In this document: one piece after another, positions 18,201 through 26,397 of the stretch
How positions within the stretch are numbered: the stretch's first letter is position 1
Layout of the letters: every line of letters begins with the position of its first letter
The notes under the pieces: generated by a model
What the model was told of the DNA's origin: nothing
The model's database searches: none
What the model saw: only the letters and a program-made list of their open reading frames with translations
Assembly (NCBI RefSeq): GCF_009733595.1
Contig: NZ_WOFH01000007.1
Span: 186,001 to 250,000 of the forward strand
DNA from: Actinomadura litoris
Lineage (GTDB): Bacteria > Actinomycetota > Actinomycetes > Streptosporangiales > Streptosporangiaceae
Reading direction: 5' to 3'
Length of the DNA: 64,000 bases
Made by a program: the position numbers and the translations under genes

Positions 18201-21200
18201 TTCCCGTCCTGTGTCACCGGCGACTGGATCACGGCGGAGCAGGCGACCGACCCGGCGTACTGGGCCCGCCACCTGCGCGCGCCCGTCCGCTTCGGCGCGT
18301 GCGCGGAACGCCTGCTCGGAGCCGGCGACCGGGCGGCGGTCGAGGTCGGCCCGGGGCGCACGCTGACCGAGCTGTGCCGTCCGCACGGCGTCCTGCCCAC
18401 GCTCGACTCCGGCGACGACGCCGCCCTGCTCGGCGCGGTCGGCGGGCTGTGGCTGCGCGGCGTCCCCGTCGACTGGGACGCGCTGTCCGGGCCGGGCCGC
18501 CGCCGGGTGCCGCTGCCGACCTACCCCTTCGACCGCCGCCGGTTCTGGGTGGACGCCCCGCCGGACGCCGGGACGGCGCCGGAGGCGCGGCGCCCGACGG
18601 TGGACGACTGGTACGAGGTTCCGGGCTGGCGGCAGGCGGCGCCCCTCCCGCGCCAGGCCGCTGGCCTGGGTCCCTGCCTGCTCCTCCACGACGAGGACGG
18701 CCCCGGCGAGGCGTTGGCGGCCCGCCTGCGAGACGGTGGCGCCGCCGTGGTGAGCGTCCTCCCCGGCCACGGCTACACGCGCCGGGACGAGGACACGTTC
18801 ACGGTGGACCCGTCCGACCGCGACGACCACCTCCGGGTCCTGGAAGCACTCGCCGAGGCCGGGCGGGCACCCGGGCGGATCATCGCCGCCTGGGGGCTGC
18901 GTCTCCCGCCGGCCCCCTCGACACCGCCCGACGCGGCGTTCGCCGACCGCGCGTTCTTCGGCCTGCTCGCCCTGGCCCAGGCGCTGGCGGAGAGCCCCGC
19001 GTCCCCGCTCGCCCTGGACGTCGTCACCGCACACGCCCAGGACGTCCACGGAACCGACCTGCTCGCACCCGAACTCGCGACGGTCGCCGGGGTGGGCCGC
19101 GTCCTCCCGCGGGAGCTGCCGCACGTCACCTGCCGCCACATCGACACCGACCTCGGCGGCGCGCGGACGCTCGCGCGGCTCGCGGCGGAACTGGGCGCGG
19201 ACGACGCGGAACCCGTCGTCGCCCTGCGCAACGGGCGGCGCTGGACGCCGGCGACGACGCGGGTCCGGCTGGAGGAGGGCCAGGACCCCGCCTGGCGCGA
19301 CCGGGGCGTCTACCTGATCACGGGCGGGCTGGGCGGGCTCGGGATCTCGATCGCCGAGCACCTCGCCCGCGAGGCCCGCGCCCGCCTCGCGCTGCTCGGA
19401 CGGTCCGGCTTCCCCGACCGCGCTTCCTGGGGCGGGTGGCTCGCCGAGCACGACCCCGGCGACCGGACCTCCCGCGCGATACGCGCGATACATCGGATGG
19501 AGGAGGCCGGAGCCGAGGTCGAGGTGTTCTCCGCCGACGTCACCGACCCCGTCGCGCTGCGCCAGGTCAGAGAGCAGATCGCGAAGCGCTTCGGGGAGGT
19601 CGCGGGCATCGTCCACGCGGCCGGCGTCCCCGGCGGGGGCCTGATCGAGGTCAAGACCGCGGCCGCGGCGCGCGCCGTGCTCGCCCCCAAGATCGCCGGT
19701 ACGCTGGCGCTCGCCGAGGTCTTCGGCGACGACCCGCTGGACGTCTTCGCGCTGTGCTCCTCGGTCACCGCCCTCGCGGGCGGCCTCGGGCAGGCGGACT
19801 ACTGCGCCGCCAACGCCTTCCTGGACGCCTACGCGCGCAGCCCCCGCCGCGTCTCCGCCCCGGTCGTCTCGGTGAACTGGGGCGAATGGCTCGACGTCGG
19901 CATGGCGGCGGAGGTCGGCGTCCCCTACGCCCACGCGTGGACGGCGTCCGACGCGCACCCGTGGCTCACCGCGCGCCGCGACGACCCGTCCGGCTCGTCC
20001 CACTTCCGGGGCACGATGTCGCCCGCGACCCATTGGGTGCTGGACGAGCACAGGGTGCAGAACACGCCCGTCCTCCCCGGCACGGCCCATCTCGACCTGA
20101 TGCGCGCGGCCTTCCTCGCCGTGGAAAAGGGCGGAACGGGCACGGTGGAACTGCGCGACGTCGCCTTCGCCTCCCCGCTCGCCGTCCCCGACGGCGAAAC
20201 GGCGGACATCGAGGTCGTGGTCGGCGCGGGCACCGGAACGCGCCGGATGACCGTCCGCAGCCTGGACGCGACCGGCCGCGCCGTCGACCACGCACACGCG
20301 ACCGGAACGTCCACCACCTCTCCCCCGGCCCCGACCGCCGACCTGGCGGCCATCCGCGCTCGCTGCACGCACGAGCGCGCACCCGAAGGCGAACGAGGCG
20401 CGGTCACCCTGGGCGGACGCTGGACGAGCATCGTCACGACCCATTCGGCTCCAGGGGAGACATTGGCGACCCTGTCCGCCCCGGAATCGGTCACGACCGA
20501 CGCTCTGCCCTTCCATCCCGCGCTTCTGGACGAGGCGATAGCGGCGGGCGCGGACCGCGACGGCGACTACCTGCCGGTCGGCTACGGCGGCGTCATCATG
20601 CGCGGCCCGCTCCCCGCCCGCTTCCACAGCCACATCCGCCGCCGGCCCGAAACGACAGAAGGCGTACGGGTCTTGGACGTCACCCTCCTCGACGATTCCG
20701 GCGACGAAATACTGTCGATCGACAACGTCATCCTCCGCGCGTTCGACGCCGACGCGCACCGGACCCTCGCGCCCGCCGCGCCGGGTGACCGGCCGGGCAT
20801 CACACCGGCGGACGGCGCCGAAGCCCTACGCCGCCTCCTGTCCGCGGACCTCGGCCCGCAGGTCGTCGTCAGCGCGGTGCCGATCGACGACATCATCACC
20901 CGGGCCCGGCGGGCGGACCGCCGATCCATGAAAGAGGGGACACCGCCCCGCGACGGCGTCCTGGCGGCCCCGTCCGACCGCTCCGCCCTCGGCACCTATG
21001 TCGCTCCCCGCACCGAACTGGAAGCCGCGCTCGCCGATCTGTGGGCCGAGGTCCTCGGCGTCGACACGATCGGGGTCGAGGACGACTTCTTCGCCCTCGG
21101 CGGGTCGTCGCTGGTGGCCGTGCAGCTCATCTGGCGCGCGGGCGACCTGCTGGGCGACCCGCCGTCCATGCGCTCCCTGTTCGAGGCCCCGACCATCGCC

Positions 21201-21242
21201 GGAATGGCACAGGCCCTAGAACGAGCACGCCCCACTCTTTGA
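15219..21242 (+). CDS. Type I polyketide synthase with order TE-KS-AT-KR-DH-ACP
   Basis: The 2007-residue protein starts at ATG 15219. Domains in order: type II-like thioesterase (1-235; GHSMGG with Ser83, His218); ketosynthase (about 247-685; Cys419 in TACSTS, His555, His605); acyltransferase (about 778-1075; Ser869 in GHSVGE, HAFHS typical of malonyl-CoA); ketoreductase (about 1130-1565; TGGLGGLG, Tyr1528, Asn1532); dehydratase (about 1600-1845; His1611, Asp1771); and an acyl/peptidyl carrier (about 1927-2000; LGGSSL, Ser1964). All catalytic residues are present, although the usual glycine of the DH HxxxGxxxxP motif is Asn. An N-terminal TE and KR before DH are both unusual; no enoylreductase is present. 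Confidence 0.93.
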   Translation: MSWFATGAPRSGARTRLLCLPYAGGGAGAFRGWAELLPDVEVVPVRLPGREARADEPPAVDLDALARAALPLTDRPYAVFGHSMGGLLGFELCRRLRRLGAPPPERLFVSGSPVPHVPLSRPRVADMPDGELTAWLAALGGAPHEVLDDPAMRAVWLPILRSDFAFTDDYRYTAEAPFGFPVTAFAGGEDAMAGPGEMSGWRAHTSAGFTLRVLPGDHFFLHSARRELLASIARDLRPEPAAAPADEPIAIIGMSGRFPGAHDLDAYWQNLIGGVESIRRSTPEEQIALGVPEHVARHPAFVPAASVLDGADRFDAAFFGLTPREAEIRDPQHRLLLETAHAALEHAGYDPGRYAGDIGLYAGTGRGTYGFELVRANRAVVDSVGTLAVSSANDPDFLATFVSHRLNLRGPSMTVQTACSTSLVAVHLAAEALRRGDCRMALAGASSIVIPHGHGYLYQDGGVVSPDGSCRPFDADARGTIWGSGAGVVVLKPLSAALADGDTVHAVVLGSAVNNDGSAKEGFSAPGVDGQAAVAARALARAGVDPRSVGYVEAHGTATALGDPVEVEALSRAYGAGGAGGAGGAGGAGGRGWCGIGSVKSNIGHLISAAGIAGLIKTVLALNEELIPRTLHFERPNPRIDFANGPFRVVDTLTPWPRGPRPRRAGVSAFGIGGTNAHVIVEEGPAPRPAEPPRAPWHLLPLSARTGAALDDMRANLGAHLASEDGADIADVAHTLQVGRAEHPHRAVVVVRDGQDAALALASDRVRSGSVEGPPATPVFLFPGQGAQYPGMGGGLHRAYPAFRDAVDRCADLLEPHLGLDIRDHLLADSPRSPDRTELAQPALFTVQYALAELLRSWGIRPAAMLGHSVGELTAACLAGVFALPDALALVAARGRLMGRMPAGAMLAVPLPEDEVAAILPEAVSVAAVNGPGTCVVAGPTEAVEAFAAALAGRRTPSRRLRTSHAFHSAMMDPVLEEFAELVAKVPRNRPNVPFPSCVTGDWITAEQATDPAYWARHLRAPVRFGACAERLLGAGDRAAVEVGPGRTLTELCRPHGVLPTLDSGDDAALLGAVGGLWLRGVPVDWDALSGPGRRRVPLPTYPFDRRRFWVDAPPDAGTAPEARRPTVDDWYEVPGWRQAAPLPRQAAGLGPCLLLHDEDGPGEALAARLRDGGAAVVSVLPGHGYTRRDEDTFTVDPSDRDDHLRVLEALAEAGRAPGRIIAAWGLRLPPAPSTPPDAAFADRAFFGLLALAQALAESPASPLALDVVTAHAQDVHGTDLLAPELATVAGVGRVLPRELPHVTCRHIDTDLGGARTLARLAAELGADDAEPVVALRNGRRWTPATTRVRLEEGQDPAWRDRGVYLITGGLGGLGISIAEHLAREARARLALLGRSGFPDRASWGGWLAEHDPGDRTSRAIRAIHRMEEAGAEVEVFSADVTDPVALRQVREQIAKRFGEVAGIVHAAGVPGGGLIEVKTAAAARAVLAPKIAGTLALAEVFGDDPLDVFALCSSVTALAGGLGQADYCAANAFLDAYARSPRRVSAPVVSVNWGEWLDVGMAAEVGVPYAHAWTASDAHPWLTARRDDPSGSSHFRGTMSPATHWVLDEHRVQNTPVLPGTAHLDLMRAAFLAVEKGGTGTVELRDVAFASPLAVPDGETADIEVVVGAGTGTRRMTVRSLDATGRAVDHAHATGTSTTSPPAPTADLAAIRARCTHERAPEGERGAVTLGGRWTSIVTTHSAPGETLATLSAPESVTTDALPFHPALLDEAIAAGADRDGDYLPVGYGGVIMRGPLPARFHSHIRRRPETTEGVRVLDVTLLDDSGDEILSIDNVILRAFDADAHRTLAPAAPGDRPGITPADGAEALRRLLSADLGPQVVVSAVPIDDIITRARRADRRSMKEGTPPRDGVLAAPSDRSALGTYVAPRTELEAALADLWAEVLGVDTIGVEDDFFALGGSSLVAVQLIWRAGDLLGDPPSMRSLFEAPTIAGMAQALERARPTL
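16941..16985 (+). repeat. Five 9-bp tandem repeats inside the ketosynthase
   Basis: GGCGCGGGC is repeated five times without error and encodes five consecutive Gly-Ala-Gly units (residues 575-589), just before the RGWCGIGSVKSNIGH core strand. It lies in a surface loop of the KS and does not break the frame. It is probably replication slippage and may vary between strains. Confidence 0.85.
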
Positions 21243-21364
21243 CCGGCGACGGCCCTCAGCCCGCGAGGGCGTACGCCAGAAAACACGAGAGCGAAACCGA
21301 GAGAACCGCGGCGACTCGGAATCGAGCAGGAAGCCGCGCGAGCGTGGAGGATCCTTTCAACAGC

Positions 21365-21397
21365 GCGAAGGCCGGCGGTGGTACCGCCGGCCTTCGC
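21365..21397 (+). terminator. Hairpin after the polyketide synthase gene
   Basis: GCGAAGGCCGGCGGT at 21365-21379 and its exact complement at 21383-21397 form a 15-bp stem with a 3-base loop. It lies 123 bases past the synthase stop and before the convergent TetR gene, so it can serve both strands. There is no T-tract. Confidence 0.72.
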
Positions 21398-21445
21398 TGA
21401 CCGGCACGTCATCAGCACCCCACAGGCCGATACCGCGCGCCTCAC

Positions 21446-22036
21446 TCACTGGACGGGCCTCCGCTCATCCCTCTCGCGAGCGGCGAGCCCGTCGAAAACG
21501 ATCCCGACCGTGCGAGCGCGGACGTGCGCGTCGAGCTGGAGGTGGGCACCGGCACGCGCGACGCCGACGAGAAGCGCGTAGACCTCCTCAAGCCGGACGT
21601 CCGCGCGCACCGCTCCCGCCTCCTGCGCGCGCACCAGCAGCACACCCACGGCCTCGCGCAGCTCCCGCGGCCTCCGCCCCGCCTGCCCTTCCGCATCGCC
21701 GCCCGCATCGGTGAACGCCTCGATGATGGCGAGCTTGCCCGCCGCGTCGTCCACGAGGTGGCCGAAGAACTCGAAGAACGCGGGGCCGGGCTCATCCGAA
21801 TCGGCGAGGCCCCGCGCCCGCTCGCACAGATGGTCGAAGTGCTTCACCAGCACCGCCTCCAGCAGCGCCCGCTTGGTGGGGAAGTGCCGGAAGACGGTGG
21901 CGATGCCGACCCCGGCGAGCCGGGCGACCTCCTCGGTGGAGGCCGCGGACCCGCCCCTCGCGAAGACGTCCTCCGCCACCTCCAGAATCCGGGCCCGGTT
22001 GTCGCGGGCATCAGCGCGTGTAGGTTCCATTGACAT
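21446..22036 (-). CDS. TetR/AcrR family regulator
   Basis: The 196-residue repressor has the TetR helix-turn-helix: RARILEVAEDVFARGG, STEEVARLAGVGIATVFRHF and PTKRALLEAVL. The start is ATG 22036 (or the next ATG at 22030); the frame is open further upstream but crosses the operator and the divergent gene. It is divergent from the SnoaL-like gene at 22104 and a 40-bp dyad lies between them, so autoregulation and control of that neighbour are likely. The ligand is unknown. Confidence 0.9.
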   Translation of the reverse strand: MSMEPTRADARDNRARILEVAEDVFARGGSAASTEEVARLAGVGIATVFRHFPTKRALLEAVLVKHFDHLCERARGLADSDEPGPAFFEFFGHLVDDAAGKLAIIEAFTDAGGDAEGQAGRRPRELREAVGVLLVRAQEAGAVRADVRLEEVYALLVGVARAGAHLQLDAHVRARTVGIVFDGLAARERDERRPVQ

Positions 22037-22076
22037 CCGAAGTCTCCACTCCATATATTCGGAGTCTCCACTTCGG
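22037..22076. promoter_or_regulatory. Nested dyad operator between TetR and SnoaL-like genes
   Basis: CCGAAGT (22037-22043) is inverted as ACTTCGG (22070-22076). Inside it ACTCC (22048-22052) is inverted as GGAGT (22061-22065), and both share the same centre between 22056 and 22057. The segment also contains a direct repeat of GTCTCCACT. It touches the TetR start codon and is the likely TetR operator. Confidence 0.68.
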
Positions 22077-22103
22077 AACGATACCGCACCCACGGGAGGC
22101 ATC

Positions 22104-22532
22104 ATGACGCTCACTCCAAGCGAGGTGTTCCACAAGCTCGTATGGGGCGTCGCGGAAGGCCGCTGGGACGAGCTTCCCGAGTTGTACGCGGACGAGACCC
22201 TGGTCGAGCACCCCTTCGCGCCGACCGGAGACAAGCCGATGCGCACCCGCGAGGAACTCCGCGAGCACTTCTCTGCCGGAAAGAGCCTCCCGCCCCTCCG
22301 CCAGGAGCCGGCCAACATCACCGTGCACGAGACGACGGACCCGGAGGTGATCATCGCCGAGTTCGAATACCGAGGGACGACCGGGAGCGGCGAATCGTTC
22401 CGCGTTCCCTGCATCTTCGTCCTCCGCGTCCGGGACGGCGAAATCATCGCCTCCCACGACTACATCGACCACATCTCCTCAGCCCGCCGCCGGGGCGCCC
22501 TGAACGAACTCCTCGACGGCATCCGCACCTGA
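22104..22532 (+). CDS. SnoaL-like / NTF2-fold protein
   Basis: The 142-residue protein fits the nuclear-transport-factor-2 fold family with a SnoaL-like pattern: an N-terminal VFHKLVWGVAEGRWDELPELY helix region, a VEHPFAP strand, an IIAEFEYRGT strand and FRVPCIFVLRVRDGEIIASHDYID. Members are cyclases, isomerases or simple ligand binders, and the reaction here is unknown. A GGGAGG site precedes the ATG. It is probably the target of the divergent TetR regulator. Confidence 0.85.
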   Translation: MTLTPSEVFHKLVWGVAEGRWDELPELYADETLVEHPFAPTGDKPMRTREELREHFSAGKSLPPLRQEPANITVHETTDPEVIIAEFEYRGTTGSGESFRVPCIFVLRVRDGEIIASHDYIDHISSARRRGALNELLDGIRT

Positions 22533-22674
22533 CCGCGCTCGACCGAACAATCCGGAAAAGCAGGAAGCCCAAGAATCGCCGCAATCCTGATTCACGCCTC
22601 GACGGCATTTCCCGCCAGGTCATCGGCACCCCCGAAGTGCCCTGCCGTCACGGCGGACACGGTCGCCGGCCACC

Positions 22675-23907
22675 TCATCCCGCGAGCGACCGGCGACCGG
22701 TGCGGCCGACCGCGAGCAGAACGAGCAGGCACAGGACGGCCACGGTCCCGGCGAACCAGCTCACGGCGGTGGTGAGGCTGACGGCGGTGGCGAGGACGCC
22801 GACTCCCAGAACGGGCAGCCCGACACCCAGGTAGACGATGACGTAGAAGCCGGACAGCACCTCGGCCCGGCTGCCGTCGGGAGCGGCGTTGTTGACGGTG
22901 GTGAGTCCGCCGAGGAAGACCAACCCGTGGCCGGCGCCTGCCAGCACGGCCGCCCCCAGAAGCAGGACCAGCGAGGACCGGGCCCCGACGAGCATGAGGA
23001 GGCCGAGGGCCAACAGCGGCAGCCCGAGCAGTTGCAGGTGGCGCGGGGACCGCCCGTAGCCCAGGATCTGGACGATCGCCGAGCAGGCCAGCAGCAGCGC
23101 GGCGGTCCCACCACCGAGCAGCAGGTTCCCGCTGTCCGCGAGGGTGGCGACGTAGGTCGGGATGAGGGTGAGGAACAGCCCGATCACCGCGAACGCCAAG
23201 AAGTTGGCCGTGCCGCTGGTCGCGAACACCGCCCGCGTCGCGGCGGGGATCCCGGGCCGGCGAGGCCGCCACCGGGTCGTCTCCCTTGTGGTCGGCAGCG
23301 CCATGACGGCGACGGCGGCCGGGATCAGCAGCACGATCTCAACGGCGAAGGGCACCACGTCGGGCGCCACCGCGACATATTCGGCGAGCAGCCCCGCCAG
23401 GACGGGGCCGAGGCCCAGCCCGCCGACCGACGCCACGGTCGAGACCAGAGCGGCCTTGCGGCGGCTGCCGGAGGGTTCGAGCTCGCTCAGCGCGGCGGTC
23501 AACGCGCCCGACGCGGCGCCGACGGCGAGACCCTGCGATATCCGGGCAGCGAACAGCCACCACGTATCGGTCGCGAGCGCGAACCCCAGCGCCCCCAGAC
23601 CGGCCAGCGCAAGCGCGGGTACCAGCACCCGGCGGCGGCCGACCGCGTCCGACAGCGGCCCGGCGACCAGCAAGGACGGGATGAGCACGGCCACATACAC
23701 GGCGAAGATCAACGTGACGACGAAGGGCGAGAACCCGAACCGCTCCTCGTAGCCGCGGTACAGCGGAGTCGGCAGGTTCGTTCCGGCCAGCAGGATCAGC
23801 AACGTGTAGGCCGTGGCCCAGAATCGCCACCCGTTCACCCGACACGCCGACGCGCCTCGACCACGCGACCGGACCGCCGTTCCAGCAGCACCAGCGCCGT
23901 TCGCCAT
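22675..23907 (-). CDS. MFS transporter (DHA1-like drug exporter type)
   Basis: The 410-residue transporter has about twelve hydrophobic segments and the loop 2-3 signature GPLSDAVGRRRVLVPAL of the major facilitator family. The pattern (LPTPLYRGYEERFGFS near the start) is typical of actinobacterial MFS exporters. ATG 23907 is chosen because GGGGGAGGAC precedes it; two further ATGs at 23922 and 23925 lack such a site. It is divergent from an ArsR-type regulator with two operators between them, so its expression is probably induced by a substrate that releases that regulator. Confidence 0.92.
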   Translation of the reverse strand: MANGAGAAGTAVRSRGRGASACRVNGWRFWATAYTLLILLAGTNLPTPLYRGYEERFGFSPFVVTLIFAVYVAVLIPSLLVAGPLSDAVGRRRVLVPALALAGLGALGFALATDTWWLFAARISQGLAVGAASGALTAALSELEPSGSRRKAALVSTVASVGGLGLGPVLAGLLAEYVAVAPDVVPFAVEIVLLIPAAVAVMALPTTRETTRWRPRRPGIPAATRAVFATSGTANFLAFAVIGLFLTLIPTYVATLADSGNLLLGGGTAALLLACSAIVQILGYGRSPRHLQLLGLPLLALGLLMLVGARSSLVLLLGAAVLAGAGHGLVFLGGLTTVNNAAPDGSRAEVLSGFYVIVYLGVGLPVLGVGVLATAVSLTTAVSWFAGTVAVLCLLVLLAVGRTGRRSLAG

Positions 23908-23923
23908 GTCCTCCCCCTCCATC

Positions 23924-23970
23924 ATGTTCGGTGGCGCCGAACATAACACATGTTCAACCATACCGAACAT
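23924..23970. promoter_or_regulatory. Two 21-bp operators between MFS and ArsR-type genes
   Basis: Site 1 (23924-23944) has ATGTTCGG inverted as CCGAACAT. Site 2 (23950-23970) has ATGTTC inverted as GAACAT and repeats the CCGAACAT half exactly. The site centres are 26 bp apart. Site 1 covers the sequence just upstream of the MFS start and site 2 lies 20 bp before the regulator start, a layout for joint repression of both genes. Confidence 0.8.
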
Positions 23971-23989
23971 GCTTGGCTAGGATGGGAGC

Positions 23990-24337
23990 ATGGCAAGCCG
24001 CACCGCGACCAGGCTCGTACACCCGCAGCGGGCCGAGCTGGAGTTCACGACAGTGATGAGCGCACTGAGCGACCCCGTCCGGCTGGCCATCGTCGCCCGG
24101 CTCGCCGACGTCGAACCCGAGGGCGAACTGGCCTGCGCCACCTTCGCGCTCCCGGTCAGCAAGTCCACCCAGAGCGGCCACTTCAGGACCCTGCGCGAGG
24201 CAGGAGTGATCCATCAGCGCGACGAGGGAACGCGACGGTTGAACCGCCTCCGCCGCGACGACCTAGACGCCCGCTTCCCCGGCCTCCTCGACCTGGTCAT
24301 CCCGCAAGGACACGACATCGTCGCCCGCTGGACGTAG
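23990..24337 (+). CDS. ArsR-type winged-helix transcriptional regulator
   Basis: The 115-residue protein has the ArsR fold: FTTVMSALSDPVRLAIVARLAD, then KSTQSGHFRTLREAGVIHQRDEG as recognition helix and wing. It contains a single cysteine (in LACATF), so a classical metal-thiolate site is doubtful. It is divergent from the MFS transporter and probably represses both genes through the paired operators. A GGGAG site precedes the ATG. Confidence 0.9.
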   Translation: MASRTATRLVHPQRAELEFTTVMSALSDPVRLAIVARLADVEPEGELACATFALPVSKSTQSGHFRTLREAGVIHQRDEGTRRLNRLRRDDLDARFPGLLDLVIPQGHDIVARWT

Positions 24338-24792
24338 CTCCGCCCCGAGCACCCGACCCCTGCCACACCTCACCGCGCCCGACTGGCGGCCCGCGCCGTC
24401 CCCCCGCGCCGCCGCCCCGGCGAACTCGCGCAGACAGGTCGCATTCGCCGGCACCGAGACGAAGGGCTGGCGGCGCCGAGGCCGTCAACGGAGAGAATCC
24501 GAGCGCCAGGAACGCGTAGGAGTCGGCCCCCACCCCGGCCGCGCCAGTGCCCCTGGCAGGCCCCCGCGCACAAAAGCCCGCCAGATCAGGTCACGCGCGG
24601 GCAGAACCGACCTTGAGGAGCAGTCGGCGCTTGGCCCCGATCCGCAGCCCCCGCGAGACAGCTCTGCCTGGTTCTGGCAAACCCAGGCTGAACGGAGCAC
24701 TGGGCCCCCGACGACCGGGCCCGCAGGATGGACATCGTCGCCAGCGAACGAACCCCATCGAGATCGACCACTGAAAACCAGGAGTCTCCATA
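24338..24792. other. 455-bp stretch without a supported gene
   Basis: Short frames exist on both strands, but none has a ribosome-binding site, family resemblance or consistent third-position GC. The last 80 bases presumably carry the promoter of the monooxygenase gene; GGAGTCTCC ahead of its ATG includes the ribosome-binding site. The rest looks like decayed coding DNA. Confidence 0.5.
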
Positions 24793-25092
24793 ATGTCGAA
24801 CACCCTCACCGTCGTCGCCGGTTTCGTCGCCAAGCCCGGACAGGAGCAGCGCCTGCGGGACGAACTGAACGCGATGGTCGCGCCATCGCTGGCCGAGGAG
24901 GGCTGCCTGCGCTACCAGCCGTACGTCGACCCGAACCGCCCGGACCGCATGATCATGATCGAGGAGTGGACCGACGGCGCCGCGCTCGACCACCACTTCA
25001 CGCTGCCCCACTTCAAGCGCGTAGCCCAAGTCCTGGACGAGATCCTCGCCGAGCCGTTCACCCTGCGCCACCTGACCGACATCTCCCTCTGA
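24793..25092 (+). CDS. Antibiotic-biosynthesis-monooxygenase (ABM) family protein
   Basis: The 99-residue ferredoxin-like protein has the ABM pattern: TVVAGFVAKPGQEQRLRDEL, LAEEGCLRYQPY, MIMIEEWTDGAALDHHF and HFKRVAQVL. Members include YgiN-type quinol monooxygenases and heme-degrading enzymes, mostly cofactor-free; the substrate here is unknown. The ATG at 24793 is preceded by AGGAG. It stands alone, between two gene-free stretches. Confidence 0.86.
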   Translation: MSNTLTVVAGFVAKPGQEQRLRDELNAMVAPSLAEEGCLRYQPYVDPNRPDRMIMIEEWTDGAALDHHFTLPHFKRVAQVLDEILAEPFTLRHLTDISL

Positions 25093-25533
25093 GCACGGGG
25101 GTGCGCCCATGATCCCTATGGCAACGGCCCCTGCACCGAGCACTCCAGAGCCGTGGGTCGGCGACCTGGTCAGACCGCGCGTCCCCCCACGCCCTTCGGC
25201 AAGCCGGCCGAGCGACTGTTCGAGGCATTCGGAACGATGTATTCGTGCATGCTGCTGATCAGGTTGGCAACGGTGCCTGGACCGCGCGGCGCCAGGCTTT
25301 CTGAGTCTCGGTCGGTGGCCCGAACCGCCCGGCGGCATGAGGACGGCAGCGTGCTGGAATCACGCCCACCACTCCCCACCGACGGGTAGGTCTATGCCAG
25401 CAGGCCGCACAGCCAGGTCCCGACCAGGCGTCCACCCGACCAGGTCGCCGTCATCTCTGGTACAAGGACGACGACCTGGTCGGCTGGGCCGCTGTCGGAC
25501 TGAAGTACTCGACGAAGAGAGTGAGTCGATGTG
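25093..25533. other. 441-bp stretch without a supported gene
   Basis: No frame here has a plausible start, ribosome-binding site and family resemblance together. CCTGGTC/GACCAGG-like words recur several times between 25160 and 25490. The sequence is less GC-biased than its neighbours and may be remnant DNA. Confidence 0.45.
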
Positions 25534-26397
25534 TCAGCGATAGCCGCTCAGACCGTCGGCCAGTTCTTCTTCGTCGCCATCGTGGAGGGCGGCGAGAGCC
25601 TGTTGCAGGGCGAATGTGCCACGGATCGCGGCGATGCGGGCAACCAGCCCATCGTTTGACCATTCGCCGTGCACGAGCACCCGCTCCAGGTGCTCACGGC
25701 CGTAGCTGGCATCGAGGGCTGCGAGGTCCTCGGCCGGGTCACCGAGTGTGACCTCGTCCCAGTCGAGGACACCGGACAGGCGCGGCCGGCCGTCCGTCCA
25801 CTCCCACAGGACGTTCTCCGCGCCCAGATCGCCGTGGACCACCGCCGGGTTGAGGTGGGGAAGGCCGTCGAGTACCGCCAGTTCCTCCTCGGCTCGCAAG
25901 CGCCCACCGTCGGACATGAGCTGGAACAGCTCAGCACGCACGTCGTCCGCGAACCTGCGCCACCGGTCGTGTGGTTCCTGAGGGAGAACCGCTCGGACCG
26001 CCTCGTCGCCGCCTGCACGGGCGAGGTCGGTCAGAAGCGTGGCGTACTGCTCCGCCACGGCGTCGAGGACGTCGGCGTCGTCGAGTGCGTCACTGCTCAG
26101 GGGTTCACCGGGAATGCGGCTCAAGACCAGGAACGGCGTCTCATCGGTGCCGTAGGCGCCGCCCTCCAATAGCGGCTCAGGGGTGCGAAAGCCGAGGTCG
26201 AGACCGGCGAGCAGGCGTAGAGCGGCCGCCCGCTCGGGCAGCCGAGCGGCCGCTGCCCCGGTGCGCGGAAAGCACACGACGCGGTCCGAGCCCATGACGA
26301 CGAGGTGAAATTGCCCCTGACGTACGACGAGGCCATCGGGGTCGTCGTCGGGCAGCAAGCGGCTCAGCAGAGTGCGATGCGTCGTAAGAATGCTCAC
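25534..26397 (-). CDS. Aminoglycoside phosphotransferase (APH)-family kinase
   Basis: The 287-residue protein has the APH/choline-kinase fold. The catalytic loop is VVHGDLGAENVLW and the metal-binding aspartate lies in LDWDEVTLGDPAEDLA; an upstream FLVLSRIPGEPL is typical of the hinge. Such proteins phosphorylate small hydroxylated molecules, and in actinomycetes many are not resistance determinants. The N-lobe lacks an obvious classical P-loop, as in the family. The adjacent region gives no hint of the substrate. Confidence 0.88.
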   Translation of the reverse strand: MSILTTHRTLLSRLLPDDDPDGLVVRQGQFHLVVMGSDRVVCFPRTGAAAARLPERAAALRLLAGLDLGFRTPEPLLEGGAYGTDETPFLVLSRIPGEPLSSDALDDADVLDAVAEQYATLLTDLARAGGDEAVRAVLPQEPHDRWRRFADDVRAELFQLMSDGGRLRAEEELAVLDGLPHLNPAVVHGDLGAENVLWEWTDGRPRLSGVLDWDEVTLGDPAEDLAALDASYGREHLERVLVHGEWSNDGLVARIAAIRGTFALQQALAALHDGDEEELADGLSGYR

